Source of the DNA: Sphingobacteriales bacterium 46-32
Lineage (GTDB): Bacteria; Bacteroidota; Bacteroidia; Chitinophagales; Chitinophagaceae
Assembly (NCBI GenBank): GCA_001898485.1
Contig: MKTY01000019.1
Span: forward strand, 248,001 to 312,000
Length of the DNA: 64,000 bases
Direction: 5' to 3'
Positions 15,567 to 24,054 of this stretch are shown one piece after another. Under the pieces are notes generated by a model, which was not told the origin of the DNA, did not search any database, and was given only the letters and a program-made list of their open reading frames with translations. A program made the position numbers and the translations under genes. Numbering within the stretch: position 1 is the stretch's first letter; each line of letters starts with the position of its first letter.

Positions 15567-15980
15567 TTAGTGTCCAATTTTACTTGCCAAATACTCCATG
15601 TCATTTCGTAACAAAGCATCTAAACAGTCAATTACATCTTTTTTTGTCTGCCCGGTTTTGTCCGATGTATAGTTGTTATCTATTTTTTCTTTTAGGCCGA
15701 ACAATATTTTTATTTTTTTGGGTCGCTTATAGAAAATGTAAAATTCATAGTTGTTCGGGACGCCGACTGCTGAAATCGAAAGTCCATGCTTAGTGTCTTT
15801 GTTTTCTATTTCAAGGGAGGGGGAAAAGAAGATTTCATCCTCTTTAGCCAATTCCATTTTTCTTAGGAAATCGATCCAGGGAGTGTTTTCAAATGTTTCA
15901 ATGATTTTATCCTTTTGGATATTTCCAAGTTCTATTATGTCCGCTTTAAATGGATCGCAAAACGTTGCCCTGAAGTTCAT
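15567..15980 (-). CDS. Hypothetical protein, 137 residues
   Basis: A soluble protein without signal peptide or membrane segment. It is rich in charged residues and ends with a helical region (GQTKKDVIDCLDALLRNDME). Composition and codon use look like a real gene, but I do not recognise a family. It stands alone, with decayed DNA on both sides, so it could be part of an inserted segment. Confidence 0.55.
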   Translation of the reverse strand: MNFRATFCDPFKADIIELGNIQKDKIIETFENTPWIDFLRKMELAKEDEIFFSPSLEIENKDTKHGLSISAVGVPNNYEFYIFYKRPKKIKILFGLKEKIDNNYTSDKTGQTKKDVIDCLDALLRNDMEYLASKIGH

Positions 15981-16103
15981 GGTGAGAATTAACTATTTAG
16001 TTGAGTCGCCCGTTTGGAACAGTCATTTACGAGGGTTAAAATTAACAATTCAAAAGCAAATACAGGGGTTGACTAAAATCTCGTCCATTCCGTATTAAAA
16101 ATT

Positions 16104-16309
16104 ATGTGTCACGAAGTCGCTTCGTTTAAAATAGCAGATTACGTGGGGGAGAAAGATGAGCTGTCCAGACTGCTGTTTTTGCCTTAAATACTCTTCCTGA
16201 ATTGCAAACAACCGTACTAACTCAGGCTTTTTTATCTGCTTATTTAGAATTGAGCCTGGACAGATTTGAAATGGACTGTTTAAAGTATTTTGTAAATAAG
16301 AAAAAATGA
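16104..16309 (+). pseudogene. Possible frameshifted remnant of a small gene
   Basis: ATG at 16104 gives 27 codons ending EKDELSRLLFLP and a stop. One frame over, from about 16180, reading continues as LPELQTTVLTQAFLSAYLEL and ends CLKYFVNKKK at the TGA at 16307. The two halves join into a plausible helical protein of about 65 residues if one frameshift is allowed. Family unknown. Confidence 0.3.
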
Positions 16310-16339
16310 TGAAATTTCGGGAATAAGGAAACGCAGAAA

Positions 16340-17140
16340 ATGAAATTGATTTTTATAAAACCGGAAAACAGCATACTGGCAGCATACATCGAGGGGTATT
16401 ACTTTCTGAGCAATGAGGACGATGCATTTAAATTCTCTTATTATACATTTCCTAACAATTTTCAGATTCTGTCCGTTTTACTCAATGCTGAAATTAACGT
16501 CCTGGCGGATTCCGTCAATGTGACGCCCGGCCATAGCAAAAGCTTGCAATCCAATTTTACATACAACTATACGAAACCAATCAAAATTCAGTATTCGGGG
16601 AGAGTAAATGAACTTACTATTTATTTTAAGCCTTTGGGATTAAATCGGTTTGTGGATGATTTAAGTGTGTATTACAATGAAAAAGGTAGCTTTCTGCCTT
16701 TTCAATCCTTTGGTGATTATGAAGCTGTTTTTACGGAAATAATGAATACCGATTCCACGAATAGTGCGATACAAAAACTGGAAGCATATTTGATTCAAAA
16801 ACTGAAGCCAAAGCAGCTAAATATAATCGAAGAACTCGTGAGAGAAATTGAATATACCGATGTATCTGGGCTTTCTCAGAAATACAATATTTCCCGTCAA
16901 TATATAAACAGGTTATTTCATGAGCATTTAGGGAAATCGCCGACTGATTTTGTACGTATACAACGATTTAGAAAATCAATATCCAGTTCGGAAGTAAAAT
17001 TGGGCCGGAGAGGGGTAGACTCACTGTTTTATGATCAATCCCATTTTATCCGGGAAATAAAAAGAATTAGCGGACAAAGCCCTAAATCGTTCTTTAAGAA
17101 CATTGATTTATTAAGCCCGGGACCCTGGCAGATCATTTAG
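16340..17140 (+). CDS. AraC-family transcriptional regulator
   Basis: 266 residues. The N-terminal 150 residues resemble the DUF6597-type sensor domain common in Bacteroidota AraC proteins (GRVNELTIYFKPLGLNRF). The C-terminal AraC domain contains GLSQKYNISRQYINRLFHEH near residue 176, RIQRFRKSI and a degenerate second helix-turn-helix around DSLFYDQSHFIREIKRISGQ with SPKSFF. Probably controls the exported DUF6624-like gene 57 bases downstream, though this is only inferred from position. Confidence 0.85.
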   Translation: MKLIFIKPENSILAAYIEGYYFLSNEDDAFKFSYYTFPNNFQILSVLLNAEINVLADSVNVTPGHSKSLQSNFTYNYTKPIKIQYSGRVNELTIYFKPLGLNRFVDDLSVYYNEKGSFLPFQSFGDYEAVFTEIMNTDSTNSAIQKLEAYLIQKLKPKQLNIIEELVREIEYTDVSGLSQKYNISRQYINRLFHEHLGKSPTDFVRIQRFRKSISSSEVKLGRRGVDSLFYDQSHFIREIKRISGQSPKSFFKNIDLLSPGPWQII

Positions 17141-17176
17141 TTTACCTATGTACAATTTAATTTTCCGGCCGCGAAA

Positions 17177-17184
17177 TAATTTTG
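17177..17184 (+). promoter_or_regulatory. -7 promoter element (TAATTTTG)
   Basis: TAATTTTG fits TAnnTTTG and is 13 bases before the ATG at 17198. No TTG is seen at the expected -33 position. Confidence 0.4.
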
Positions 17185-17197
17185 CCGCAAAAATTAT

Positions 17198-17860
17198 ATG
17201 AAAATATATTCGATAGTCCTTTTGAGCCTGCTGACAGTAGGCTGTGTGTCCGGCAAAATTACAGAGGCTGATAAAAAGAGTATCCTTGCTGAGTTGGAAA
17301 ATATCTATACAATCGACCAAAAATACGCTGGTCTTCCTTTTCCTGAACTGAAAGAAAAATACGGGGAGCAAAAAATGTGGGATGTCTTTCTGAAAATGAG
17401 AGATAGTGTTAACCTGGAAAATAGAAACCGGATAAAAAATCTTTATTCGAAATACGGCTATCTGGGTAAAGATAAAATTGGGGATAAAGAAACCCAATTT
17501 TGGATTTCGATCCAGCATGCAGACAATGATGTGCCCTTTCAGCAGGAAATGCTGAAAGCGCTGAAAAAAGAAATCAGGAAAAAGAATGCCGACAGAGCCC
17601 ATTACGCCATGCTGGAGGACAGAATTGCCGTCAATCAAAAACGGAAACAGCGGTTTGGGTCGCAGGTAACGTATAACAAATCCGGACAGGCTATTCCCCA
17701 ATATGGACTGGTAGATAGTACCAAAGTAGACAAATGGCGGGCTGCGTACAACCTGCCTTCTTTAAAGAAGTATTATAATGACATGACAATAATGCATTTT
17801 GAGATGAATAAAGACCGGCTAAACAAAGCAGGTATTACCGAACCGGTTTTGTATCAATAG
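17198..17860 (+). CDS. Lipoprotein, DUF6624-like, paralogue of the 11885 gene
   Basis: 220 residues. Signal peptide with lipobox LTVGC (Cys17). The mature part carries WISIQHADNDVPFQQEML near residue 107, MLEDRIAVNQKRKQRFGSQV near 145 and a C-terminal acidic/basic helical region. It shares these blocks and overall spacing with the 222-residue protein at 11885, which has an ordinary signal peptide instead. Probably lipid-anchored; function unknown. Confidence 0.72.
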   Translation: MKIYSIVLLSLLTVGCVSGKITEADKKSILAELENIYTIDQKYAGLPFPELKEKYGEQKMWDVFLKMRDSVNLENRNRIKNLYSKYGYLGKDKIGDKETQFWISIQHADNDVPFQQEMLKALKKEIRKKNADRAHYAMLEDRIAVNQKRKQRFGSQVTYNKSGQAIPQYGLVDSTKVDKWRAAYNLPSLKKYYNDMTIMHFEMNKDRLNKAGITEPVLYQ

Positions 17861-18104
17861 ATCAATCGGAAAGCTTATAATGTGAAAGAAAGTAGGTTAA
17901 TTTTCCTTGATTTTTTAGTAACCGGTTCCTCCCGTAAACGGTACCAGAACGACATACCGGACAGATCATTTCCTTCCCAAAAGCAGATGTTGGCGGTTTC
18001 TTTTTTTGGGGAAAGAATTATTAGAAAATGCCTTTGGACTGCTCAGCGTAAAAAAGCTTGTTTTCAGTACCTTAGTTCAAGCATAATCCAAGCAGAGAAA
18101 CAGG

Positions 18105-18650
18105 ATGTCGAAATTAACAGTACAACGGGAAAAGCTTCACCTGACACAGGAGGAATTGGCGGAAAAGTCGGGTATTTCCGTAAGAACCATTCAGCGGATC
18201 GAATCCGGACAGGAACCAAAAGGTTTTACACGCAGGGCCCTTGCAAAGGCTTTGGAAGTGGAGGAGTCGTACTTTGAGGAAAACAAAATTCCGGAGACCG
18301 AAAATCAGCCAACGCGGCGATGGAACAAAATCATCAACCTTTCAGCCCTGCCGTTTATTTGGTTGCCTCCCCTGAACATACTCGTTCCCCTCGCGCTGTT
18401 TTTCTGGAAAAGGCAAATAAACCCCATCACTAAAAAACTGCTGTCTATCCAGATCATTTGGACCCTGGTTGGGGTTGTACTCTTCGTTGTTGTTTTGATT
18501 CTTACCGACTGGTTCGGGGTAGAAAGCAACGCAAAAAAGCTTATTCCTGTTCTTTGGATCGGTCTGAATGGCTTCGTGATCATCCGAAATGCACTCGTTT
18601 TAGGTAAAGAGGCTCCCAGTCGTATTTTACCCAATATCAATATCTTATAG
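18105..18650 (+). CDS. XRE-type helix-turn-helix protein with three membrane segments
   Basis: 181 residues. Residues 4-60 are a Cro/C1-type domain (REKLHLTQEELAEKSGISVR, TIQRIESGQ, LAKALEV). Three hydrophobic helices follow at about 75-95, 113-133 and 146-163, in the style of DUF4870-like membrane parts fused to a DNA-binding head. It would be a membrane-tethered regulator. The next gene is 114 bases away and encodes an exported protease-fold protein, but the link is only positional. Confidence 0.8.
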   Translation: MSKLTVQREKLHLTQEELAEKSGISVRTIQRIESGQEPKGFTRRALAKALEVEESYFEENKIPETENQPTRRWNKIINLSALPFIWLPPLNILVPLALFFWKRQINPITKKLLSIQIIWTLVGVVLFVVVLILTDWFGVESNAKKLIPVLWIGLNGFVIIRNALVLGKEAPSRILPNINIL

Positions 18651-18764
18651 CCTCTGGCGTGCTTTTGGCGGGTAGCTGGCAGGACATTGGCGGGCATAAT
18701 TTTCGTGTGTTAAAAACGGATGGCAGTTCTTTGCTCAAAAAAATACGGCATGAAAACGGGAGCT

Positions 18765-19946
18765 ATGAAACGGCAGTTTTTAACAATCCTATTAACCCTT
18801 ATTTTAGGATCAGGCATCGGCCACGCGCAGCAAAAAATAAGGACAATCACAGCAGCTTCAGAAAAGGCCTGGATCAGAGATGGCGCTAACCTGAAGATGG
18901 ATTGGCGCCTGGAGCCAGGGCCCAACCCTGATATTTATTACGTCAATCAACCTTTTCAAAAAAGTGTCGTAAAATTCAGTACAGACCAGGGGGAGCTGAC
19001 TATCCACACCAAACCCGGGAAGAAATATGACTTTCTGGTATTGCTCAATGGCAACGATACCTGCCGCATCCAGATCGCATCCGTTTTACCTCCTGATGTT
19101 GCCTACTCCGGTACCAGGGCTTCTTATCCGCTTCGTGTACCATTCAAACTGATCAATTCCAAAATACTTTTTGAAGGTCAAATCAACAACAAAAGTGTAC
19201 AGATACAGTTTGACCTGGGTGCCGGAACCAGCGTAGTCAACAGAAACTCTTCCGGCAAAATTGGGTTAGCGTTTTCTTCGCATAAATTGGTCAGCAATAC
19301 TCAAGGTACTAATAAGGAGAGAACGAGCGTGGGTAATCAAATGACTGTTGCCGGTTTGCAGTGGGGGGATATTTCCCTGACCGAAGTTGGAAATATGAAC
19401 GATTTCGAAGACATCATCATCGGAAACGGATTTTTTAGGGATAAAATTATCGGAATTAATTACGACAGCCAGGAGTTTACAGTTTATGAAAGCCTGCCCA
19501 AAGAAGCCAGGAACTACAAAAAAATGCCGGTTTATTATGTGCAGCACAGGCCCTTTTTTAATGTTGAATTGGTACATAACAACAAAAAGTACAAGGCCTG
19601 GTTTCTTTTCGACACTGGAAGAGACGGTTCTATGCAGATCGGGAATGATTTTACAGGACTGGAAAATCATTGGGAAGAACTGCAGCCGCTGACTACAGTA
19701 AATGGACGGAAGATTGTTCGCCTGGATGCTGTTATTGCCGGTGTGGAGTTTAAAGATATTGTAACCAATGCTGCTGATCCGGCTGTGCCAAATGCCAAAG
19801 CCAGTTTGTTTGGAAATCAGATCCTCAAACATTTCAATGTGATTTTGGACAATAAAACGGGTACATTGTACCTGAAGCCAAACTCGCTTGGCAATGAGCC
19901 TTATTTCAACTACGACAGCTATCTGAAACAAATGTCAAATAATTAG
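18765..19946 (+). CDS. Exported retropepsin-like aspartyl protease-fold protein
   Basis: 393 residues. Signal peptide MKRQFLTILLTLILGSG ending GHAQQ. Two pepsin-like half-sites are seen: QFDLGAGTSVVN near residue 148, where Thr of the DTGA motif is replaced by Leu, and FLFDTGRDGSMQIG near 281, the classical DTG. Each is followed by a hydrophobic flap and an IIGNGF or LFGNQIL segment. The altered first motif makes activity uncertain. ATGs at 18720 and 18750 are in frame, but 18765 has a ggag six bases upstream and gives a clean signal peptide. Confidence 0.8.
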   Translation: MKRQFLTILLTLILGSGIGHAQQKIRTITAASEKAWIRDGANLKMDWRLEPGPNPDIYYVNQPFQKSVVKFSTDQGELTIHTKPGKKYDFLVLLNGNDTCRIQIASVLPPDVAYSGTRASYPLRVPFKLINSKILFEGQINNKSVQIQFDLGAGTSVVNRNSSGKIGLAFSSHKLVSNTQGTNKERTSVGNQMTVAGLQWGDISLTEVGNMNDFEDIIIGNGFFRDKIIGINYDSQEFTVYESLPKEARNYKKMPVYYVQHRPFFNVELVHNNKKYKAWFLFDTGRDGSMQIGNDFTGLENHWEELQPLTTVNGRKIVRLDAVIAGVEFKDIVTNAADPAVPNAKASLFGNQILKHFNVILDNKTGTLYLKPNSLGNEPYFNYDSYLKQMSNN

Positions 19947-19952
19947 TACCGG

Positions 19953-20198
19953 TTAAAGTGCCCCCTCAAACGGTACTCCCAATTGAAGCGTGGTAAAAAG
20001 GGCGTATCCGTCGTTTTGAAGCAATATATTCAGGCCAGAGGCGGGCTCGCGCCAGTAACAGTAATTACATTCCCAGCAATAATACCCATAATAGAAGCAA
20101 TAGTCGCAGTAACAATAACATATCCCTGAATGAATACATAAATAAATTGCAAGAACCAATAGGAGGGCAACTACTGTTTGATATAATAATTTTATCAT
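19953..20198 (-). CDS. Possible small Cys/Tyr-rich exported peptide
   Basis: 81 residues. A hydrophobic N-terminus (IKLLYQTVVALLLVLAIYL) is followed by a very unusual stretch in which cysteine and tyrosine alternate (ICYCYCDYCFYYGYYCW, then ECNYCYW). The C-terminal 30 residues look ordinary. No family recognised. The opposite strand also stays open over part of the region, so the Cys/Tyr pattern may be a shadow of low-complexity DNA. Confidence 0.35.
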   Translation of the reverse strand: MIKLLYQTVVALLLVLAIYLCIHSGICYCYCDYCFYYGYYCWECNYCYWREPASGLNILLQNDGYALFTTLQLGVPFEGAL

Positions 20199-20271
20199 TC
20201 AGCATAATTGTAGCATTCTGGCAGCTGTTCGTTGCTGCCTGTTAAACTGACGTAATGAATTTTTTTAGTGA

Positions 20272-20997
20272 CTATTCTGAGGCATTAATTTGGTCAATAA
20301 TTTTAGAGTAGTCGATCTTCATTTGCAGGGAGATATCGTGGCCAAGATTTGGATAGGTATATAATTTTATTTGTAATCGGTTTCCGATTGCTTCAACTTT
20401 CTTTTTAGTAGAAAAAACAGAAACTATTTTGTCACTTTCTCCCTGAAATAAATAAATGGGTATTTTTTTCTTCGCAGGTTTCTCTTTTAGCTCCTGGATG
20501 CTGGTATAATGAATAACGGCTGCAAACGGAAACGCTGCTTTGCATAAGTCCGGATAATATACGGCAAGGAGAAATGCTATATCTCCGCCTTGTGAAATTC
20601 CGCTAACAATTGCCTTTTGCCTGTATTTTCTTTCAATGGTCTGTACAAATTTGGCGATGCTGTCAACGGTTATTTTTGAAAGCGAGAATTGTATTAAACT
20701 GTCTTTTTGATAATAGTCGGCCGGGTAATATGAAAATCCGTCCCTTTTTTTATAGTTTCCTTTGGGAATAATTATTCTGATGGGCGTTTTAACACTATCA
20801 TAATCTGCAATGGTTTCTATTGGATTTCCGCCGGAATAATGAAATGCAATTAGTAGGGGAAGCTTCCCATTATCCTTGCCTTTGACAATTTCGATGTATT
20901 CAAATCCTTCTGCACTTAGTGTAGAAGTGTAGTTGCTTTGTCCGGAAAGTGTGCCGGCAAAGGCGCATAACACTACGAGTAACAAGTTGTGCTTCAT
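20272..20997 (-). CDS. Exported alpha/beta hydrolase (esterase / dienelactone hydrolase-like)
   Basis: 241 residues with a signal peptide (1-19). Oxyanion region LIAFHYSGGNP near 50, nucleophile elbow GISQGGDIAF near 135, acid in FQGESDKIVS near 196, and His in NLGHDISLQ near 221 complete a catalytic triad. Resembles phospholipase/carboxylesterase-type hydrolases of the periplasm. The next gene on this strand starts 57 bases upstream of it, so they may share a transcript. Confidence 0.8.
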   Translation of the reverse strand: MKHNLLLVVLCAFAGTLSGQSNYTSTLSAEGFEYIEIVKGKDNGKLPLLIAFHYSGGNPIETIADYDSVKTPIRIIIPKGNYKKRDGFSYYPADYYQKDSLIQFSLSKITVDSIAKFVQTIERKYRQKAIVSGISQGGDIAFLLAVYYPDLCKAAFPFAAVIHYTSIQELKEKPAKKKIPIYLFQGESDKIVSVFSTKKKVEAIGNRLQIKLYTYPNLGHDISLQMKIDYSKIIDQINASE

Positions 20998-21054
20998 TAT
21001 TTCATGTATCGTTTTAATTGTTTGTTCCGGCGGAAATATGATGATAAGCCATTT

Positions 21055-21489
21055 CTATTTTGTTGCAGTACGCCCCAGGTGCCTGATTTCACTTATTTGT
21101 ATTACTGGCTGAATATTGGTGTATTTTTTAATGTCGCTGACAATGGCATCTCTGTGTTGGGCTATCGCATTATTATACTCAGCAACATCACTTATATAAA
21201 AGTAACCGATTGCTACAAAAGGTATTTTATCTGCTGGAGTCCGGCCTGATATTCCCTTATCTATTTCATAAAACTTAAGATTCTTGCCTAAGAAACCGGC
21301 AACCATCGGCATATGGTTGTTTTTATAATACTCCATGTCAAAGGTTCTGTCCTCGCCATTTGGGTACAAAATTGTCACTTTATACATGGCTGCAGGAGTT
21401 AAGGTCGATTGTGCCTGTTGATTAGGTTTACAGCTAATCAGCATTATACCAACGATGAATAACAGGAGGGAAGTGTTTTTGGGTGTCAT
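21055..21489 (-). CDS. EthD-domain lipoprotein
   Basis: 144 residues with lipobox LISC near residue 20. The body is a dimeric ferredoxin-like EthD domain: KVTILYPNGEDRTFDMEYY, NNHMPMV, and the mid-strand VAIGYFYISDVAEYNNAI. EthD proteins occur beside oxygenases or hydrolases of ring-cleavage pathways, but the substrate is unknown. A lipid-anchored EthD protein is less usual than the cytoplasmic form. Confidence 0.82.
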   Translation of the reverse strand: MTPKNTSLLLFIVGIMLISCKPNQQAQSTLTPAAMYKVTILYPNGEDRTFDMEYYKNNHMPMVAGFLGKNLKFYEIDKGISGRTPADKIPFVAIGYFYISDVAEYNNAIAQHRDAIVSDIKKYTNIQPVIQISEIRHLGRTATK

Positions 21490-21516
21490 ATATATATTGT
21501 TTGGTTATAAATATAT

Positions 21517-21867
21517 TTATCCGGGCTGTCCTGTTTCCATACTTTTAATTAGTCCGTTTTCGAATGTATAAGTATGTGCAACCAATCCATTAAACAGTAA
21601 CTTGCCAGACTTGTCTTTGACAATTTGTTTTACTTCGACTTCAACTTGATTTTCCCCGATATCTTTAAAAGCAATTGGATGGACTATTGGTTCAAGCTCC
21701 ATCCATTGCCTGGTCCAGTAATTACGAAGTTGGTCAACGCCTTTAATATAGCCACCCTCCCAGGCATTAGGCCAGCTCACTTCATGAATCATGCTTCCGG
21801 ATATTGCGTCAATGTTCCGATTGTTAAAATCCTTGTAGATCTGTATGAGCAGTTCCCGATATTTCAT
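21517..21867 (-). CDS. SnoaL-like / NTF2-fold protein
   Basis: 116 residues. IQIYKDFNNRNIDAISGSM, WPNAWEGGYIKGVDQLRNYW and a C-terminal strand HTYTFENGLIKSMETGQPG match the SnoaL-like polyketide-cyclase fold. The start overlaps the stop of the upstream hydrolase gene by one base, so the two are translationally linked. The role is unknown; these folds bind small hydrophobic ligands. Confidence 0.83.
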   Translation of the reverse strand: MKYRELLIQIYKDFNNRNIDAISGSMIHEVSWPNAWEGGYIKGVDQLRNYWTRQWMELEPIVHPIAFKDIGENQVEVEVKQIVKDKSGKLLFNGLVAHTYTFENGLIKSMETGQPG

Positions 21868-22391
21868 TATAACATTTTCAGTAGTTTAAGTCCTTCATCC
21901 CATTTTGTGTGCCCTGAAGCTACATTAATGTGTCCGGCATTGCCGATATTCACGAATTCGCTTCCCCACTTTTCCGCAAAGAATTTAGCCCGGTCTATTG
22001 TAACCCATATATCGTTTTCGCTGGCTACAACTATTGTTTTGAAATTTATTTTTACCAGTGGAATGGGAGCAAACCCGGTAGCCGGAAATGTATATTGTGG
22101 AGCCTCGGTATCACTTGGTGCAACAAGCAAAGCTCCTTTTATTTTTCTTTTATACTGGTATGCCCAATGAACAATGGCTGCACAACCCAGACTATGCCCA
22201 ATAAGAACTACTTCTGATGGATCGAATCCAGAAATGCTTCTGTCAATATTTTCTATCCATTCTTTGCAATCCGGCGACTCCCAATTTTGTTGCTCTACCC
22301 TAAAGAAATTACTACCCGATCGTTCAAAGTATGTTTGCCAGTGGTCTGGGCCTGAGTTTCCGAGTCCTGGTATAATTAAATAATTCGTCAT
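21867..22391 (-). CDS. RBBP9/YdeN-family alpha/beta hydrolase
   Basis: 174 residues, the typical short form. IPGLGNSGPDHWQ at the N-terminus, nucleophile LIGHSLGCAAIVHW near residue 66, acid ASENDIWV near 124 and His in GNAGHINVASG near 153. These are compact serine hydrolases of unsettled function. Overlaps the upstream DUF1330 gene by four bases (ATGA) and the downstream NTF2-fold gene by one, so the three are one operon. Confidence 0.88.
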   Translation of the reverse strand: MTNYLIIPGLGNSGPDHWQTYFERSGSNFFRVEQQNWESPDCKEWIENIDRSISGFDPSEVVLIGHSLGCAAIVHWAYQYKRKIKGALLVAPSDTEAPQYTFPATGFAPIPLVKINFKTIVVASENDIWVTIDRAKFFAEKWGSEFVNIGNAGHINVASGHTKWDEGLKLLKML

Positions 22392-22690
22392 AACTGGTTC
22401 CCTTTTATTAGTATGGATACTTTAATAGATTGTTCTTTTAGATACAGGTGTTGCTGCCGTTCTTTATCGTTCATGAAATTTTCAAAATCTTCCTGCGTTG
22501 CAAATTCCGCTAAATGAATTTCGTAAGGCTTGTCGATGCAAGCTTCTATAAAATTATCGTCGGCCGGCCTGACTCTTAATAAGAGCCTTCCGTTATGCTT
22601 TTTAATTACCGGAATAGCAACGCTTTCAAATTCATCAAATACCTTTTCCTTTCCTTCTGCAATATAGATAAGCTGGGTTATTAGTATCAT
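22388..22690 (-). CDS. DUF1330-like small protein
   Basis: 100 residues. LIYIAEGKEKVFDEFESVAI, IHLAEFATQEDFENFMND and a ferredoxin-like alternation of strands and helices agree with DUF1330. First gene of the 22690-to-21517 operon. Cytoplasmic, function unknown, possibly a ligand-binding dimer. Confidence 0.78.
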   Translation of the reverse strand: MILITQLIYIAEGKEKVFDEFESVAIPVIKKHNGRLLLRVRPADDNFIEACIDKPYEIHLAEFATQEDFENFMNDKERQQHLYLKEQSIKVSILIKGNQL

Positions 22691-22753
22691 GACAGGATAT
22701 GGTTGGATGTCTGCTTAAGAAACGGGGCCGGCGCTTATGACGCATATTTCGTA

Positions 22754-23620
22754 TCAGGCTTCTTTGTACGGCGTACCTGTGCCCGATGTAGTGTAGGCAA
22801 TTAAACTCTGCAAAAAGTTATTCCATCCGTTTTCGCAAATAGTATAGCACTCTACATCGGGAGTTAAACCCATATGTGTGAACTTCAGTTCACAGCCCGT
22901 TTCTGCAGGTGATATTTCCCATATAATTTTGGTGCCGATCCATTCGGTTTTGTCGTGTAGTTCGGGTATGTTCACATAAGCATCTACCACATTCCACGTT
23001 ATTCTTCTGTAAGGTATTATTTCTTCAACCAAACTGGTTTTGTGTACCGATGGGCCAAAACGAACCGTAAACCTGTCGCCAGGCGCATTTGCTGTGCCTT
23101 CAAACATTTCAGACCACCAAAGCGGAATATTTAAGATGCTTTTAAATAGTTTTTCATCAGAAACCGGCACTGTTAGGTTTTTTGTGTAATGTTTCATGTT
23201 TAGATACTTGTTTAATGATTGGTCAATAAGCTGGCTCCAGCCTTCTTCAAAATTCCTGAGCAGAAAGTTGGGATTGTCTTTCGGAAAAGACGATATTCCT
23301 GTATGTGTTAACCGGAGCAGCGTTTTTTCGTTTTGTTCCTGCAATTCTATGGTTACAACAGATCTGCCGTGATAACCCTCATATCGCCAGCTATAACTCA
23401 GTTTTTTTAAGGGTATTACTTCTATCACTTCGCAAATATGCAGGTACTGCGTTTCTTCCTTATGACCGGCTGTAAAACTGAATCGGAATCCAACTTCCGG
23501 TCTAAATTCTTCAAGGTTAAAAAACCAGTATTTTAGCTCTTCCGGCTCGGATATAGATTTCCAGACCCTCTCAATTGAGGCTGGCAAGAGCCTTTCTAAT
23601 ACCAGATAATCGCGGTTCAT
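22754..23620 (-). CDS. Tandem SRPBCC (AHSA1-like) protein
   Basis: 288 residues made of two START-like domains in a row. Domain 1 (about 1-143) begins LVLERLLPASIERVWKSISE and carries LRLTHTGISSFP. Domain 2 (about 144-288) has LWWSEMFEGTANAPGDRF, ITWNVVDAYV and ELKFTHMGLTP. AHSA1-type proteins bind hydrophobic ligands and are often paired with an ArsR regulator, as here: the repressor gene is ten bases upstream. Confidence 0.85.
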   Translation of the reverse strand: MNRDYLVLERLLPASIERVWKSISEPEELKYWFFNLEEFRPEVGFRFSFTAGHKEETQYLHICEVIEVIPLKKLSYSWRYEGYHGRSVVTIELQEQNEKTLLRLTHTGISSFPKDNPNFLLRNFEEGWSQLIDQSLNKYLNMKHYTKNLTVPVSDEKLFKSILNIPLWWSEMFEGTANAPGDRFTVRFGPSVHKTSLVEEIIPYRRITWNVVDAYVNIPELHDKTEWIGTKIIWEISPAETGCELKFTHMGLTPDVECYTICENGWNNFLQSLIAYTTSGTGTPYKEA

Positions 23621-23629
23621 TTGTCAGGT

Positions 23630-23938
23630 TTATTTATTATTTAGCAAATGATTTTCAAGTGCGTCTAATTTATTTTCCCAGAAATCTTTAAATCTGGCCG
23701 ACCAGTCGGAAACTTGTTTTAACTTCTTAAGTTTTGCCTCACAGTAATGTTCTCTTCCTTCTATTTTTATTTGAACAAGTCCGCATTCCGTGAGGATTTT
23801 TATATGTTTCGAAATGGCTGGCCTGCTTATAGTGAATTTATCCGCAATGGCATTCAGATGCATCCTTTTGTTTGCAAGAAGATTAATTATTTCTCTTCTG
23901 GTGGGGTCGGCAATGGCTTGAAATACGTCCCGTCTCAT
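23630..23938 (-). CDS. ArsR-family repressor
   Basis: 102 residues. Winged helix with MRRDVFQAIADPTRREIINL, AIADKFTISRPAISKHIKIL and EGREHYCEAKLKKL. No metal-binding Cys pair is evident. A longer reading from 24082 would run through the promoter and operators and overlap the DoxX gene, so the ATG at 23938 was chosen. Two palindromes just upstream (23953-23994) suggest autoregulation. Likely controls itself and the SRPBCC gene downstream. Confidence 0.9.
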   Translation of the reverse strand: MRRDVFQAIADPTRREIINLLANKRMHLNAIADKFTISRPAISKHIKILTECGLVQIKIEGREHYCEAKLKKLKQVSDWSARFKDFWENKLDALENHLLNNK

Positions 23939-23952
23939 TATTTTCTTTTTAA

Positions 23953-23994
23953 GTAACCAATCGGTTACAAATATATGTGTAACTAATTGGTTAC
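23953..23994 (-). promoter_or_regulatory. Twin palindromic operators and -7 box before arsR-type gene
   Basis: Palindromes gtaaccaatcggttac (23953-23968) and gtaactaattggttac (23979-23994) are 26 bases apart. On the minus strand a TATATTTG -7 element (23968-23975) sits between them. The first palindrome ends 15 bases before the ATG. Confidence 0.75.
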
Positions 23995-24054
23995 AGAAAT
24001 TTATTTTATTTGGGCTTTTTTTTGGGGACATAAGGTTAATGGAGAGTGCAACTA

